This document shows positions 41,901-49,098 of a stretch of DNA of 64,000 nucleotides, in pieces. The stretch covers positions 1 through 64,000 of the forward strand of contig JBEKMO010000029.1 in NCBI GenBank assembly GCA_050008465.1. The letters run 5' to 3'. The position numbers were made by a program, and so were the translations under genes. Positions within the stretch are counted from its first letter, which is position 1, and every line of letters starts with the position of its first letter. Below the pieces are notes generated by a model that had not been told where the DNA came from, ran no database searches, and saw only the letters and a list, made by a program, of their open reading frames with translations. The stretch is from Fen-330 sp050008465 (GTDB lineage: Bacteria; Acidobacteriota; Terriglobia; Bryobacterales; Bryobacteraceae).

Positions 41901-42310
41901 CCCTCTCCGACTCCGCACCGGCGTTGTTCGAGAATCCGCCCGGCTCCGGCGTGGCCGTCGCGCAGGACCCCTTCAACCCTGCCGTGCTCTTCACGGCTCA
42001 GCACCCCGCTCAGAAGGGCCAGTGGGTAACCTTCTACGGCAACGGACTCGGGCCGGTGGACCACACGCCTCCTTCCGGCGACATGACGCCCCCGGCCACG
42101 CAAGGCTTGGCGCGGTGTACGAAACCAGTCACGGTGGCCATCGGAGGCCAACCCGCCACCACCCCGGACTTCGCCGGCCTGACTCCGACCGGCATCGGCT
42201 ACTACCAGATCAATGTCCAGGTGCCCGCCAATGCGCCCTCCGGGAATCAGCCCGTCGTGCTGAGCGTGGACGGCGTCGCTGGCAAGACGGTCTACTTGCC
42301 GATCCAGTAG
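38996..42310 (+). CDS. Secreted subtilisin-like (S8) serine protease with C-terminal Solibacter-type domain
   Basis: 1104 residues; start MTMKRPLTLVLCIAFLLSLPLGAES (a second ATG at 39002 is equally good) with a signal peptide. After a propeptide-like stretch comes the S8 domain with Asp151 (KIGIIDTGID), His229 (DRVGHGTAAAMVAA) and Ser579 (VAEGTSFAAPMVAGAL). A protease-associated insert (about 385-500) precedes the Ser. Then come an Ig-like domain and a TIGR03437-type C terminus (SGGVINAASQLAPQSGQGLAPGSYISIWGQNL). All catalytic residues are present, so it is probably active. It is a likely T2SS client. Confidence 0.95.
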   Translation: MTMKRPLTLVLCIAFLLSLPLGAESRRYALILEDPPITAKIASRRELRSKAALDAGARIEAVQQSLRQQLAERKIHVTGSAKTLVNAVFVQVSDPRQLQGLAGVRYVARLRPMHRHLDRALPLVKVPEAWTVLAGAGFQNPGAGVKIGIIDTGIDQTHPGFQDPSLQAPADRPACNDKPGQPGNNDCGYTNSKVIVARSYITMDAAANQFDDPLGLLPDDYSPRDRVGHGTAAAMVAAGVQHQAPLASISGVAPKAYLGNYKIFGSPGVNDGSYGDALVAALEDAYNDGMDIVSLSLGYPPWYDSLDTGATCGEFTGFPCDVEAWFVESAVQNGMLVVVSAGNDGTAGIKFPALNTIHTPGTAPSALTVGASRNSHELYAKVGLTASDAPANLRNLRANFGDGPKIGVTAPLRDVTSLGNDGLACAALPASSLNGAIALVQRDPTQCDFATKARNVQAAGALGVVIYLNGGDAPFAPLGVAGTGIPAAIIGTTDGQTLKSYLQSHANAQVVMDPALTAYDDPSFDTMADFSSRGPSIGYNEIKPEVVAPATGIYTATQRYDTNGEMYSATRYTVAEGTSFAAPMVAGALALVEQKTGFSPAQLKSAVVNTASTGIQEGGPARLSAVGGGKLNVQAAVETNVTVDPATLSFGALAAGALPAQISRVVYNNSGSQLTLAIAQTTPDSNAHLQLSQATIPAGQARTTLTVSLVGKLPAPGAYEGAITITGGAVPLRVPYSYLVSDNVPYNLFPINNGDFIGVVNSQIPYESIALRAVDQYGVPVEGAPVTWTGTQGGTTIDTTVFDPKTALYGVAGAWVYLGPNPGAQEFTATVGTTQPLVFKFQGRARLQPTIDSGGVINAASQLAPQSGQGLAPGSYISIWGQNLAESSLDFNSTLPAGIDPYLPVSLAGVHVSFDVTDQLVSVPGHLSWAGSRQINVQIPWELQGHSSALMKVSVGGTRGIDTDPYTLPLSDSAPALFENPPGSGVAVAQDPFNPAVLFTAQHPAQKGQWVTFYGNGLGPVDHTPPSGDMTPPATQGLARCTKPVTVAIGGQPATTPDFAGLTPTGIGYYQINVQVPANAPSGNQPVVLSVDGVAGKTVYLPIQ

Positions 42311-42312
42311 CG

Positions 42313-42332
42313 CCGGCGGTCTTGCCGCCGGT
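42313..42332 (+). terminator. GC-rich hairpin after the subtilase gene
   Basis: CCGGCGG-TCTTG-CCGCCGG, a 7-bp perfect stem just beyond the TAG stop. No T tract follows, so it is probably not a classical rho-independent terminator; it may stabilise the 3' end. Confidence 0.5.
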
Positions 42333-42375
42333 CTCGGCCCGCCCTCTTCCGGACCCGCTCGCGCACCACCTGCTC

Positions 42376-42381
42376 TATAAT
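42376..42381 (+). promoter_or_regulatory. Probable -10 box for greA
   Basis: Perfect TATAAT, 27 bases before the greA ATG, with a purine-rich leader (GGGATCTGGGAGCAG). No good -35 hexamer is visible at 16-18 bp, so an extended or activator-dependent promoter is possible. Confidence 0.5.
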
Positions 42382-42407
42382 TGGGATCTGGGAGCAGTTC
42401 TCCTTTC

Positions 42408-42878
42408 ATGGAAGATCTCAAGAAGAAACTCCAGGAAGAAATCGCGGCGCTCGACTATGAGCTCCACAATGAGCTGCCAGCTGAAATCCGCAAGGCCAGG
42501 GCGCACGGGGACCTCAGCGAGAACGCCGAATACCATGCCGCCAAGGAGCGACAGGGGTACGTGAACGCGCGGCTCAACCAACTGCGGGAGCGGCTGGCGC
42601 AGTTCTCCATGATCGACTTTTCCAGAATCGCGCGGGACAAAGTCGGGCTGGGTTCCGAAGTGGTGGTGCTGGATCTCGCCAAGAACGAGGAGCTCACCTT
42701 TACGCTGGTCACCAGCGAGGGGAGCGACGCGGCCAAGGGCAAGATCTCCACGGGTTCTCCCATCGGCCGGGCGCTGCTGGGCAAGGAAGTGGGCGACGTG
42801 GTCAAGATCCAGATCCCGGGAGGAACCCGGGAGATGGAAGTAATCAAACTGACTACCATTCACGATCTGGGAAGCTGA
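42408..42878 (+). CDS. greA: Transcription elongation factor GreA
   Basis: Rescues backtracked RNA polymerase by stimulating RNA cleavage. 156 residues: N-terminal antiparallel coiled coil with the tip acidic motif in KARAHGDLSENAEYHAAKERQ (Asp and Glu at the loop), and a C-terminal FKBP-like domain with KGKISTGSPIGRALLGKEVGDVVKIQIPGG. Start at ATG 42408 (MEDLKKKLQ). A near-perfect -10 box lies 27 bases upstream. The next gene follows after 6 bases. Confidence 0.97.
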   Translation: MEDLKKKLQEEIAALDYELHNELPAEIRKARAHGDLSENAEYHAAKERQGYVNARLNQLRERLAQFSMIDFSRIARDKVGLGSEVVVLDLAKNEELTFTLVTSEGSDAAKGKISTGSPIGRALLGKEVGDVVKIQIPGGTREMEVIKLTTIHDLGS

Positions 42879-42884
42879 GCCGCG

Positions 42885-43517
42885 ATGACCTATACACGCG
42901 CCATCGGCGTCGCCTGCAATAAGGTGATCTCGTTGATCGTACGGGGGCTAGCCCTGTCGCGCATCCACCCCGACGTGCTGACCTTCATCGGGCTCGTGAT
43001 CAACGCGGTGGCGGCCGTCCTGCTCGCCTCCGGCAGGTTCTTCGCCGCCGGCGTGGTGATGATCACCGCCGGGCTGTTCGACATGGTGGACGGGCGGGTG
43101 GCGCGGGAGACCCAGCAGGTCACGCTGTTCGGCGGGTTCTTCGATTCGGTGGTGGACCGCTACTCGGACCTGGTGCTGCTCATGGGCCTGCTGGTCTACT
43201 ATGCTTCGATCAACCGCTTCTTCTACATTGTGCTGACCGCGGTGGTGATGACCGCCTCGGTGATGGTGAGTTACACCAGGGCGCGCGCCGAGTGCTCCAT
43301 CCCGAAATGCAAGGTGGGGTTCATGGAGCGGCCGGAGCGGATGGTGTTGCTGATCATCGGCGCCCTGTTTAACCGGATGGCCCCGGTGCTCTGGGTAATC
43401 GCGGTGGTCGGGAACATCTCGGTCGTCCACCGCATGCTCTTCACCTGGCAGGAAGCCAAACGGCTGGAAGAAGCCCAGTTGCGGGCCGTGCCGAGCGGCC
43501 TGGGGCAAAAAACCTAA
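42885..43517 (+). CDS. CDP-alcohol phosphatidyltransferase
   Basis: 210 residues, membrane protein of phospholipid head-group transfer. The signature DMVDGRVARETQQVTLFGGFFDSVVDRYSD fits D-x2-DG-x2-AR-x8-G-x3-D-x3-D exactly. Several membrane helices (VLTFIGLVINAVAAVLLASGRFFAAGVVMITAGL, LVLLMGLLVYYA, FFYIVLTAVVMTASVMVSY). It could make phosphatidylglycerol phosphate or an inositol phosphate lipid; the sequence does not decide. Six bases after greA suggests a shared transcript. Confidence 0.9.
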   Translation: MTYTRAIGVACNKVISLIVRGLALSRIHPDVLTFIGLVINAVAAVLLASGRFFAAGVVMITAGLFDMVDGRVARETQQVTLFGGFFDSVVDRYSDLVLLMGLLVYYASINRFFYIVLTAVVMTASVMVSYTRARAECSIPKCKVGFMERPERMVLLIIGALFNRMAPVLWVIAVVGNISVVHRMLFTWQEAKRLEEAQLRAVPSGLGQKT

Positions 43518-43520
43518 CGC

Positions 43521-43580
43521 GCAATCGAGGGACTGCCTCGGCCGTCCGTTGTGGGGACGGCCCAGGCTGTCCCCGGTTGC
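43521..43580. repeat. Palindromic repeat, family A copy 2
   Basis: GCAATCGAGGGACTGCCTCG then GCCGTCC on the left, GGGACGGCC then CAGGCTGTCCCCGGTTGC on the right. Two base changes from copy 1 across 60 bases. It begins four bases after the TAA stop of the phosphatidyltransferase gene (43517). Confidence 0.9.
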
Positions 43581-43634
43581 CCCGTGGGATGCCGCACACG
43601 CCATGACCGCGTCCGTCACCGCATACCGCGGGGC

Positions 43635-44012
43635 TCACGATTCCAGGATCACCAGCGCCATCGCCACGGCGGCGGTGTGAGTGAGCGAGAGCGATACCGA
43701 TTGCACCCCCAGGCGTTCCGCGGCGCGGGCGGCCACTCCGTGGAATTCCAGCGTCGGCCGGCCCGAGTGCAGGTTCGTCACCTCGAAGTCCTGCCAGCGC
43801 ACGCCGCCTCTCCAGCCCGTCCCGATGGCCTTCATGGCGGCCTCTTTGGCGGCGAACCGCGCGGCGTATCGCTCAAACCGGTTGGCCTTGCGCTCGATGT
43901 ATGCGATCTCGCGCGGCGTGAACACGCGCTCGATGAAACGGGGCCCATAGCGCTGGATAGCCGCGCGGATGCGGTCCACTTCCGCCAGGTCGACGCCGGT
44001 GCCGACGATCAC
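43635..44012 (-). CDS. acpS: Holo-[acyl-carrier-protein] synthase
   Basis: Transfers 4'-phosphopantetheine from CoA to ACP in fatty-acid synthesis. 125 residues with MIVGTGVDLAEVDRIRAAIQRY, RVFTPREIAYI and RYAARFAAKEAAMKAIGTGW, the Mg/CoA-binding motif, then VSLSLTHTAAVAMALVILE. The GTG start at 44012 overlaps the stop of nikR as GTGA. Unlike many acpS genes it is not next to a lipid or alanine racemase gene. Confidence 0.95.
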   Translation of the reverse strand: MIVGTGVDLAEVDRIRAAIQRYGPRFIERVFTPREIAYIERKANRFERYAARFAAKEAAMKAIGTGWRGGVRWQDFEVTNLHSGRPTLEFHGVAARAAERLGVQSVSLSLTHTAAVAMALVILES

Positions 44013-44425
44013 AGCCCCGCCCCCGAGGTGGTGATGGTCAGCCGGCCGTGCTTCACCCCCTTGGTCGAGATCAGCGTGTCGGCGATCTTCTTCACCTCGC
44101 CGGCTTTGCCGCGCACCACCAGGACTTCCAGGCAGTGGTCGTGGTCCAGGTGGACGTGCAGCGTGGAAAGCACGTGGTGATAGAACTCGTGCTGGAGGTC
44201 CGTGAGCCGCTCGCTGAGCAACCGCACGTGATGGTCGTAGACGATCGACACCGTGCCCACCACCTTGCGCTCGGGCGACTCCCAGGCCTGCTCCACCAGC
44301 TCTTCGCGAATCAGGTCGCGGAAGGCCTCCGAGCGGTTCGTGTAACCTCTTTTCGCGATCAGGTCGTCGAACTTCTTCAGCAGGTCGGAATCGATCGCCA
44401 CGCCAATCCGGCTCAGCTCGCCCAT
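44009..44425 (-). CDS. nikR: Nickel-responsive transcription regulator NikR
   Basis: 138 residues. N-terminal ribbon-helix-helix (RIGVAIDSDLLKKFDDLIAKRGYTNRSEAFRDLIREELV) and C-terminal ACT-like nickel-binding domain with the ligand set in HVLSTLHVHLDHDHCLEVLVV (His, His, His, Cys as in E. coli NikR). Start ATG at 44425. It represses nickel uptake genes when nickel is plentiful. No nickel transporter or urease/hydrogenase gene is in the window; it is instead translationally coupled to acpS. Confidence 0.95.
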   Translation of the reverse strand: MGELSRIGVAIDSDLLKKFDDLIAKRGYTNRSEAFRDLIREELVEQAWESPERKVVGTVSIVYDHHVRLLSERLTDLQHEFYHHVLSTLHVHLDHDHCLEVLVVRGKAGEVKKIADTLISTKGVKHGRLTITTSGAGL

Positions 44426-44435
44426 GGGTCCAGCG

Positions 44436-44460
44436 TAGGATAAGAGCGCAGGCTTGTCCA
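44436..44460. repeat. Family C half-element
   Basis: TAGGATAAGAGCGCAGGCTT then GTCCA. Matches the left arm of the copy at 883-906 at most positions. It lies just upstream of the nikR start, with no right arm nearby. Confidence 0.5.
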
Positions 44461-44492
44461 CCAGCGGCCGCACCCGGCAACTCGAGCGCGGA

Positions 44493-44903
44493 CTAGGCGT
44501 TTTGCGCCAGCTTCAACTGCGCCGTGCACTGCGGGCACTTGATCGCCTTCACCGGGATCGCCAGCGTGCAGTACGGGCACTCCTTGGTGGTCGGTTCCGC
44601 CGGCGCTTCGGCTGCCGGTTTGCGCAGCCGGTTGACCTGCCGCACCAGCAGGAACACCGCAAACGCAACGATGAGAAACTCGATGACCGTGTTGATGAAC
44701 AAACCGTAGTTGATCTTCGCCCCGCCGAGCGCCACCGACAGGTCCTTGAAATTCACCTTCCCGGTCAGTTGCCCGATCGGCGGCATCACGATGTCGTTCA
44801 CCAGCGAGTTTACGATCTTGCCAAAGGCCGCGCCGATGATGATGCCGACCGCCATATCCATCACGTTGCCGCGAACCGCGAATTCCTTGAACTCCTTGAA
44901 CAT
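44493..44903 (-). CDS. mscL: Large-conductance mechanosensitive channel MscL with zinc-ribbon tail
   Basis: 136 residues. MFKEFKEFAVRGNVMDMAVGIIIGAAFGKIVNSLVNDIVMPPIG is the typical amphipathic helix plus first membrane helix, and YGLFINTVIEFLIVAFAVFLLVRQVNRL is the second. The C terminus is unusual: instead of the usual charged helix it carries ECPYCTLAIPVKAIKCPQCTAQL, a zinc-ribbon with two C-x2-C pairs. The channel releases osmolytes under membrane tension. Confidence 0.95.
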   Translation of the reverse strand: MFKEFKEFAVRGNVMDMAVGIIIGAAFGKIVNSLVNDIVMPPIGQLTGKVNFKDLSVALGGAKINYGLFINTVIEFLIVAFAVFLLVRQVNRLRKPAAEAPAEPTTKECPYCTLAIPVKAIKCPQCTAQLKLAQNA

Positions 44904-44985
44904 GAACCCTCGCTTTCAGATTGGGCCATTGTAGCGAAAACGCCGTATCGATGACCATGCCGCCCGGCGCTGGTACGATGGGGCA

Positions 44986-47394
44986 ATGGATCGGCGGACG
45001 TTCCTCGAGTGCGCCGGGGCGGCCTTGTTGCTTCCCCCTCCGGCGCCGGGCGCGGACCTGAGCGGCCCCGATCCCAAGCTCCGTTCGCGCGCCAGTTTTG
45101 ACTTCGACTGGAAGTTCTTCCGGGGCGACGCGCGAGGCGCGGAGCTGGCGGCCTTCGACACCGCCGCCTGGCGCGACGTCCATCTGCCTCACGATTGGAG
45201 CATCGAGGGACCGTTCGACAAGGACGCCCCCTCCGGCGGGTCGGGCGGGTATTCGCCTTGCGGTGCCGGTTGGTACCGCAAGGAGTTCGTACTGCCCGCT
45301 GCCGGCAGGGATCGGACCGTGTGGATCGAGTTCGACGGCGTCTACCACAACAGCGACGTCTGGATCAATGGGAAGCACCTGGGCGCCAGGCCGTACGGAT
45401 ACGTCAGCTTCCACTACGACTTGACGCCGCACCTCGCCTTCGGCGCCAGCAACGTTCTGGCGGTCCGGGTCGACAACTCCGACCAGCCGAATTGCCGCTG
45501 GTACTCCGGCTCGGGGATCTACCGCCACGTCTGGCTCACGCAAACCTCAGCCGTGCACGTGGCGCATTGGGGAACCTCGGTCACCACGCCGAAGATCTCG
45601 GCGGAGACCGCTGAGGTGTGCGTACGCACGCGCGTCCGCTCGCGCGGTGCGGCGGCCAGCTTCCGCCTCGAGACCACGATCCATGACCGCGACGGCCGTC
45701 AGCTTGGCGCTGAGCGCACCGCGGGAACAACCGGCGCCCAGGTTTCCCAGGTTTTCACGCTGCCGCGGCCACTGCTCTGGTCCCTGGAAGACCCGGCGCT
45801 CTACTACGCTCGAAGCGTCGTGTTTGTGGACGGCCAGGCGGTGGACGACTACGTCACCTGGTTCGGCATCCGCGAGGTGCGCTTCGACAAGGACAAAGGA
45901 TTCCTGCTAAATGGCCGCGCCGTTAAGATGAAGGGCGTCTGCCTGCACCACGACGCAGGCGCGGTGGGCGCCGCCGTGCCGGACAGGGTTCTCCAACGCC
46001 GGCTCGAGATCCTCAAGTCCATCGGCTGCAACGCCATCCGTTGCAGCCATAACCCGCCCGCGCCCGAGCTGCTGGATTTCTGCGACCGCATGGGTTTTGT
46101 CGTCATCGACGAAGCGTTCGACAAGTGGGCCGGCAAGGAGGACCCGCGTCAGTGGTGGATGAAGAGCCCCAGCTTCCCCAATTGGTGGCAGCAGGACCTC
46201 CGGTCGATGCTCGAGCGCGACCGCAATCACCCGTGTGTCGTGCTCTGGAGCGTCGGCAACGAGACCGGCGAGCCAGGCACCGATGAGGTCAATCCGACGC
46301 TGAAGACGCTCGTGGACTTCGTCCACCGCGAGGAGCCGGCCCGACCGGTCACCTGCGCGCTCATCCTGCCACACGGCAAGACCCTGGAGGACCGGGTGAG
46401 CCAGGTCCTCGCCAGTTCGAAGCTCATGGATGTGGCGGGCCTCAACTACCAGGAGCCGCTCTACCCCCATCTGAAGAAGGCCGACCCCAACCTGGTCATC
46501 GTAGGGACGGAAGCGTTCAAATACTGGCGCAACAGCGAACAGCTCCGGCACGCCTTCGATCCCGCGAACACCTGGTGGGACGTGCTCAAGTACGATTACG
46601 TCGCCGGCCAGTTCCTGTGGACCGGCATCGACTACCTGGGCGAATCCGGCGCCTGGCCGGACAGAGGCTCCACCAGCGGGATCATCGACACCTGCGGTTT
46701 CCTCAAGCCCGAAGGCTGGTTCCAGCGCAGCGCCTGGCGCGCGGACCCGGTCGTGTTCCTCAGCGTCCTCGACGAATCCCTGGGATCCGGGATGCCCGCC
46801 TCGTCCTGGGAAGCGCCCACGATGCTTCCGCACTGGAACTTCCAGAAGCGCCAGGGGCAATTGCTGCGCCTGCAAACACAGACCAACTGCGAAACCGTGG
46901 AACTGGTGCTCAATGGCGTATCCTATGGCGAGCGCCGGTCGGCCGGCTTCTTGAACCGGGCGGTGATCTGGCACGTTCCCTGGCAGCCGGGCAGGATCGA
47001 GGCTGTCGGCAGGAATGATGGCAGGATCGTGGCGCGCCACGAGCTGCGCACCTCGGGGCCTTGCGCCCGGATTGCCCTGCGGCCCGACCGCGAGAAGCTT
47101 GCCTCCGATGGGCGCGACATTTCGCATATCGAAGTTCAACTCACCGACGGCGAAGGCGTTCTCGTGCCCGACGACGACCGAGCCATCCAGTTCGAGATGA
47201 GCGGCCCGGGCGTGATCATCGGAGTGGACAACGGCGACCTCCGCAGCCTTGAGCCGTACAAGGGATTGTCGCGGACGACGCGCGCCGGCCGCTGCCTGGT
47301 CATGGTGCAGTCCGCGAGGAACCCGGGCGTCATCCACCTCGCTGCCACCGCCACCGGCCTTCCGACCGCCTCCGTCGCCATCCAGACGGGGTAG
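44986..47394 (+). CDS. Exported glycoside hydrolase family 2 (beta-galactosidase type)
   Basis: 802 residues with an N-terminal signal of the Tat-like/RR type (MDRRTFLECAGAALLLPPPAPGAD). GH2 domains: jelly-roll (SFDFDWKFFRGDARGAELAAFDTAAWRDVHLPHDWSIEGPF), Ig-like, TIM barrel with GFLLNGRAVKMKGVCLHHDAG, acid/base Glu426 in HPCVVLWSVGNETGE and nucleophile Glu509 in VIVGTEAFKYWRN. A DUF4982-like C-terminal region follows. Both catalytic residues are intact. Substrate probably a beta-galactoside or related plant sugar. The TAG stop starts a family C repeat. Confidence 0.92.
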   Translation: MDRRTFLECAGAALLLPPPAPGADLSGPDPKLRSRASFDFDWKFFRGDARGAELAAFDTAAWRDVHLPHDWSIEGPFDKDAPSGGSGGYSPCGAGWYRKEFVLPAAGRDRTVWIEFDGVYHNSDVWINGKHLGARPYGYVSFHYDLTPHLAFGASNVLAVRVDNSDQPNCRWYSGSGIYRHVWLTQTSAVHVAHWGTSVTTPKISAETAEVCVRTRVRSRGAAASFRLETTIHDRDGRQLGAERTAGTTGAQVSQVFTLPRPLLWSLEDPALYYARSVVFVDGQAVDDYVTWFGIREVRFDKDKGFLLNGRAVKMKGVCLHHDAGAVGAAVPDRVLQRRLEILKSIGCNAIRCSHNPPAPELLDFCDRMGFVVIDEAFDKWAGKEDPRQWWMKSPSFPNWWQQDLRSMLERDRNHPCVVLWSVGNETGEPGTDEVNPTLKTLVDFVHREEPARPVTCALILPHGKTLEDRVSQVLASSKLMDVAGLNYQEPLYPHLKKADPNLVIVGTEAFKYWRNSEQLRHAFDPANTWWDVLKYDYVAGQFLWTGIDYLGESGAWPDRGSTSGIIDTCGFLKPEGWFQRSAWRADPVVFLSVLDESLGSGMPASSWEAPTMLPHWNFQKRQGQLLRLQTQTNCETVELVLNGVSYGERRSAGFLNRAVIWHVPWQPGRIEAVGRNDGRIVARHELRTSGPCARIALRPDREKLASDGRDISHIEVQLTDGEGVLVPDDDRAIQFEMSGPGVIIGVDNGDLRSLEPYKGLSRTTRAGRCLVMVQSARNPGVIHLAATATGLPTASVAIQTG

Positions 47395-47442
47395 GACAAG
47401 CCTCTGGCTGGTCCAGCCGGGACAAGGCGGAGCCTTATCCCA
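47392..47442. repeat. Palindromic repeat, family C copy 2
   Basis: TAGGACAAGCCTCTGGCTGG then TCC, opposite GGGACAAGGCGGAGCCTTATCCCA. The TAG is the stop codon of the GH2 gene. More degenerate than the copy at 883-936. Confidence 0.7.
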
Positions 47443-47638
47443 CTGCCTGAGAACCGTTGCTCCTCTCGGGGACTGTGGTTATGCCTGGGGCAAACGCTGA
47501 ACTGCTGTTTGGCGCGAACATCGGGAGCTATGAGGGCGCGGCGCGGATCCGGCTGCTGAACCTGGGCGGCGCCATCGGGCTGCTCGCGGCGCTACGGCGC
47601 CTTCGGCGTCGGGTATCATAAGAGCTTCGGGAGGTTTC

Positions 47639-48073
47639 TTGAGCGTCGCAGCACCTGCTACTGGCATGCCGGTACGGAAGGCATTGAGCCGCCGCCAGTC
47701 CGTCGGGCTGGTCTTTGTGTGCACCCTGCTCGGAGCGGCCGGCCAGATCCTTATCAAAACCGGGGCCAAGGCCTCCGCAACCTCGGCGCCGTGGACGACC
47801 GTGAGCGGCGTCTGGACCAACCTCTACACCATGGCCACCGACCCGCACCTGATCGGCGGCTACGCCCTGTATGCCCTGATGACGGTGGTGTTCATCTTCG
47901 CCCTGCGCGACGAGGAGCTGTCCATCCTCTACCCCGTCATCTCGCTCACCTACGTGTGGGTGGCGGCCCTGTCGATCTGGCTGTTCGGCGAATCCATGAA
48001 TTTGCCAAAGCTCCTGGGCATTCTGATCATCGTGGCCGGGGTCGGCGTGCTAGGCAAGGACGGGAAGAAATGA
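47639..48073 (+). CDS. Half-size EamA/SMR-type membrane transporter, subunit 1
   Basis: 144 residues with four membrane helices (SVGLVFVCTLLGAAGQILI, IGGYALYALMTVVFIFALR, SILYPVISLTYVWVAALSIWLF, LPKLLGILIIVAGVGVLG). The TTG start at 47639 is chosen because GGGAGG lies just upstream. The four-helix size means it works as a dimer. It overlaps the next gene as ATGA, so the two form a likely heterodimer, like ArnE/ArnF or paired SMR exporters. Substrate unknown. Confidence 0.85.
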   Translation: MSVAAPATGMPVRKALSRRQSVGLVFVCTLLGAAGQILIKTGAKASATSAPWTTVSGVWTNLYTMATDPHLIGGYALYALMTVVFIFALRDEELSILYPVISLTYVWVAALSIWLFGESMNLPKLLGILIIVAGVGVLGKDGKK

Positions 48074-48438
48074 CGGCGCACGCGGCCGCCACTCCCTTTC
48101 AGTCCATGCTGCTGGTGGGGATCGCCTCTTTCTTCGGCTCCTTCGGAGCACTCTACCTGAAGACCGGCGCCGCCAAGCTGAACCTCGGCCTGCGTTATCT
48201 GATACTGAACGGCCGCCTGCTGCTCGGGGTGACGCTGTTCGTCACCTCGTCGCTGGCCTACGTGGTCGGAATCCGTCATGGGGAATTGAGCGTCCTCTAT
48301 CCGCTGGTCTCGCTGGGCTACATCTGGACCCTGCTGTGGTCGGCGCTGTTCCTGAAAGAGCGCATCACGCGGAACAAGCTCTTCGGACTGCTGCTGATCG
48401 TGCTGGGGATCGTACTGATCGGCATCGGCAAGAGCTGA
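48070..48438 (+). CDS. Half-size EamA/SMR-type membrane transporter, subunit 2
   Basis: 122 residues, four helices (MLLVGIASFFGSFGALYLK, YLILNGRLLLGVTLFVTSSLAYVVG, SVLYPLVSLGYIWTLLWSALFL, KLFGLLLIVLGIVLIGI). The LYPLVSLGYIW motif repeats that of subunit 1 (LYPVISLTYVW), so the pair arose by duplication. Translationally coupled to subunit 1. Confidence 0.85.
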   Translation: MTAHAAATPFQSMLLVGIASFFGSFGALYLKTGAAKLNLGLRYLILNGRLLLGVTLFVTSSLAYVVGIRHGELSVLYPLVSLGYIWTLLWSALFLKERITRNKLFGLLLIVLGIVLIGIGKS

Positions 48439-48520
48439 CTACCCCTTGCGCCGGCTCTCTTTTTGCAGTACATTCGGCTTGGGATTCTTCGCGTCCGACG
48501 CATCACAGGGAGGGTGTCCA

Positions 48521-49003
48521 ATGCCGATTCTCACCAAGCTGCGCGAATTCCTGGATCAGAACCAGGTGGATTATACGCATACCGTTCATCCGCTGGCCTA
48601 CACAGCCCGGGAGGTCGCCTCCGCCGAGCACGTGCCGGCCCGCGAAATGGCGAAAACCGTGCTCTTCCTGAGCGAGCAGGGCTACGGCATGGCGGTCCTG
48701 CCCTCCGACAGCGTGGTGGACCTGGAACAGCTCCGGCAGGACCTGGGTCTGTCTCGCTTGCGTCTGGCCACCGAGGCGGAACTCGGCGAGCTGTTCCCGA
48801 CCTGCGAGCTGGGCGCCATGCCGCCGTTCGGGAACCTGTTCAGTCTGCCGGTCTACGTGGACAGCCGCCTAGCCGGCGAGGATACGATCACCTTCAACGC
48901 CGGCACGCACCGCGACGTCATCCACATGCACTTTCTCGATTTCAAGCGCCTGGTGAACCCGTCGATCATCTCCTTCGCCCGGCGCGCCAGCGCGACGACG
49001 TAG
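48521..49003 (+). CDS. YbaK/ProX-type aminoacyl-tRNA deacylase
   Basis: 160 residues. The start at 48521 follows GGGAGGG at good spacing. YbaK-fold motifs: HPLAYTAREVASAEHVPAREMAKTVLF (catalytic-lysine region), LRLATEAELGELFPTCELGAMPPFGNL and FNAGTHRDVIHMHFLDFKRL. Such proteins hydrolyse mischarged tRNAs (for example Ala- or Cys-tRNA-Pro). The exact substrate cannot be told. The TAG stop is the start of a family C repeat. Confidence 0.88.
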   Translation: MPILTKLREFLDQNQVDYTHTVHPLAYTAREVASAEHVPAREMAKTVLFLSEQGYGMAVLPSDSVVDLEQLRQDLGLSRLRLATEAELGELFPTCELGAMPPFGNLFSLPVYVDSRLAGEDTITFNAGTHRDVIHMHFLDFKRLVNPSIISFARRASATT

Positions 49004-49025
49004 GATAGGGCTCCAGCCCTGTCCC
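49001..49025. repeat. Family C repeat, copy 3
   Basis: TAGGATAGGGCTCCAGCCCT then GTCCC. The TAG is the stop codon of the deacylase gene. The inner part (GGGCTCCAGCCC) is palindromic. Confidence 0.75.
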
Positions 49026-49098
49026 GTTGCCCACCTCGCCGCCTGTCCCGTAGTTCCCGCTCTTGGTATTCTGGAAACTCGCCGGGAGGAGTGTGCCA

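Noticed and set aside
47481..47621. A 46-codon ORF before the EamA pair, MPGANAELLFGANIGSYEG...
   Set aside because: No ribosome site or homology, low-complexity Arg/Leu end; treated as noncoding spacer.
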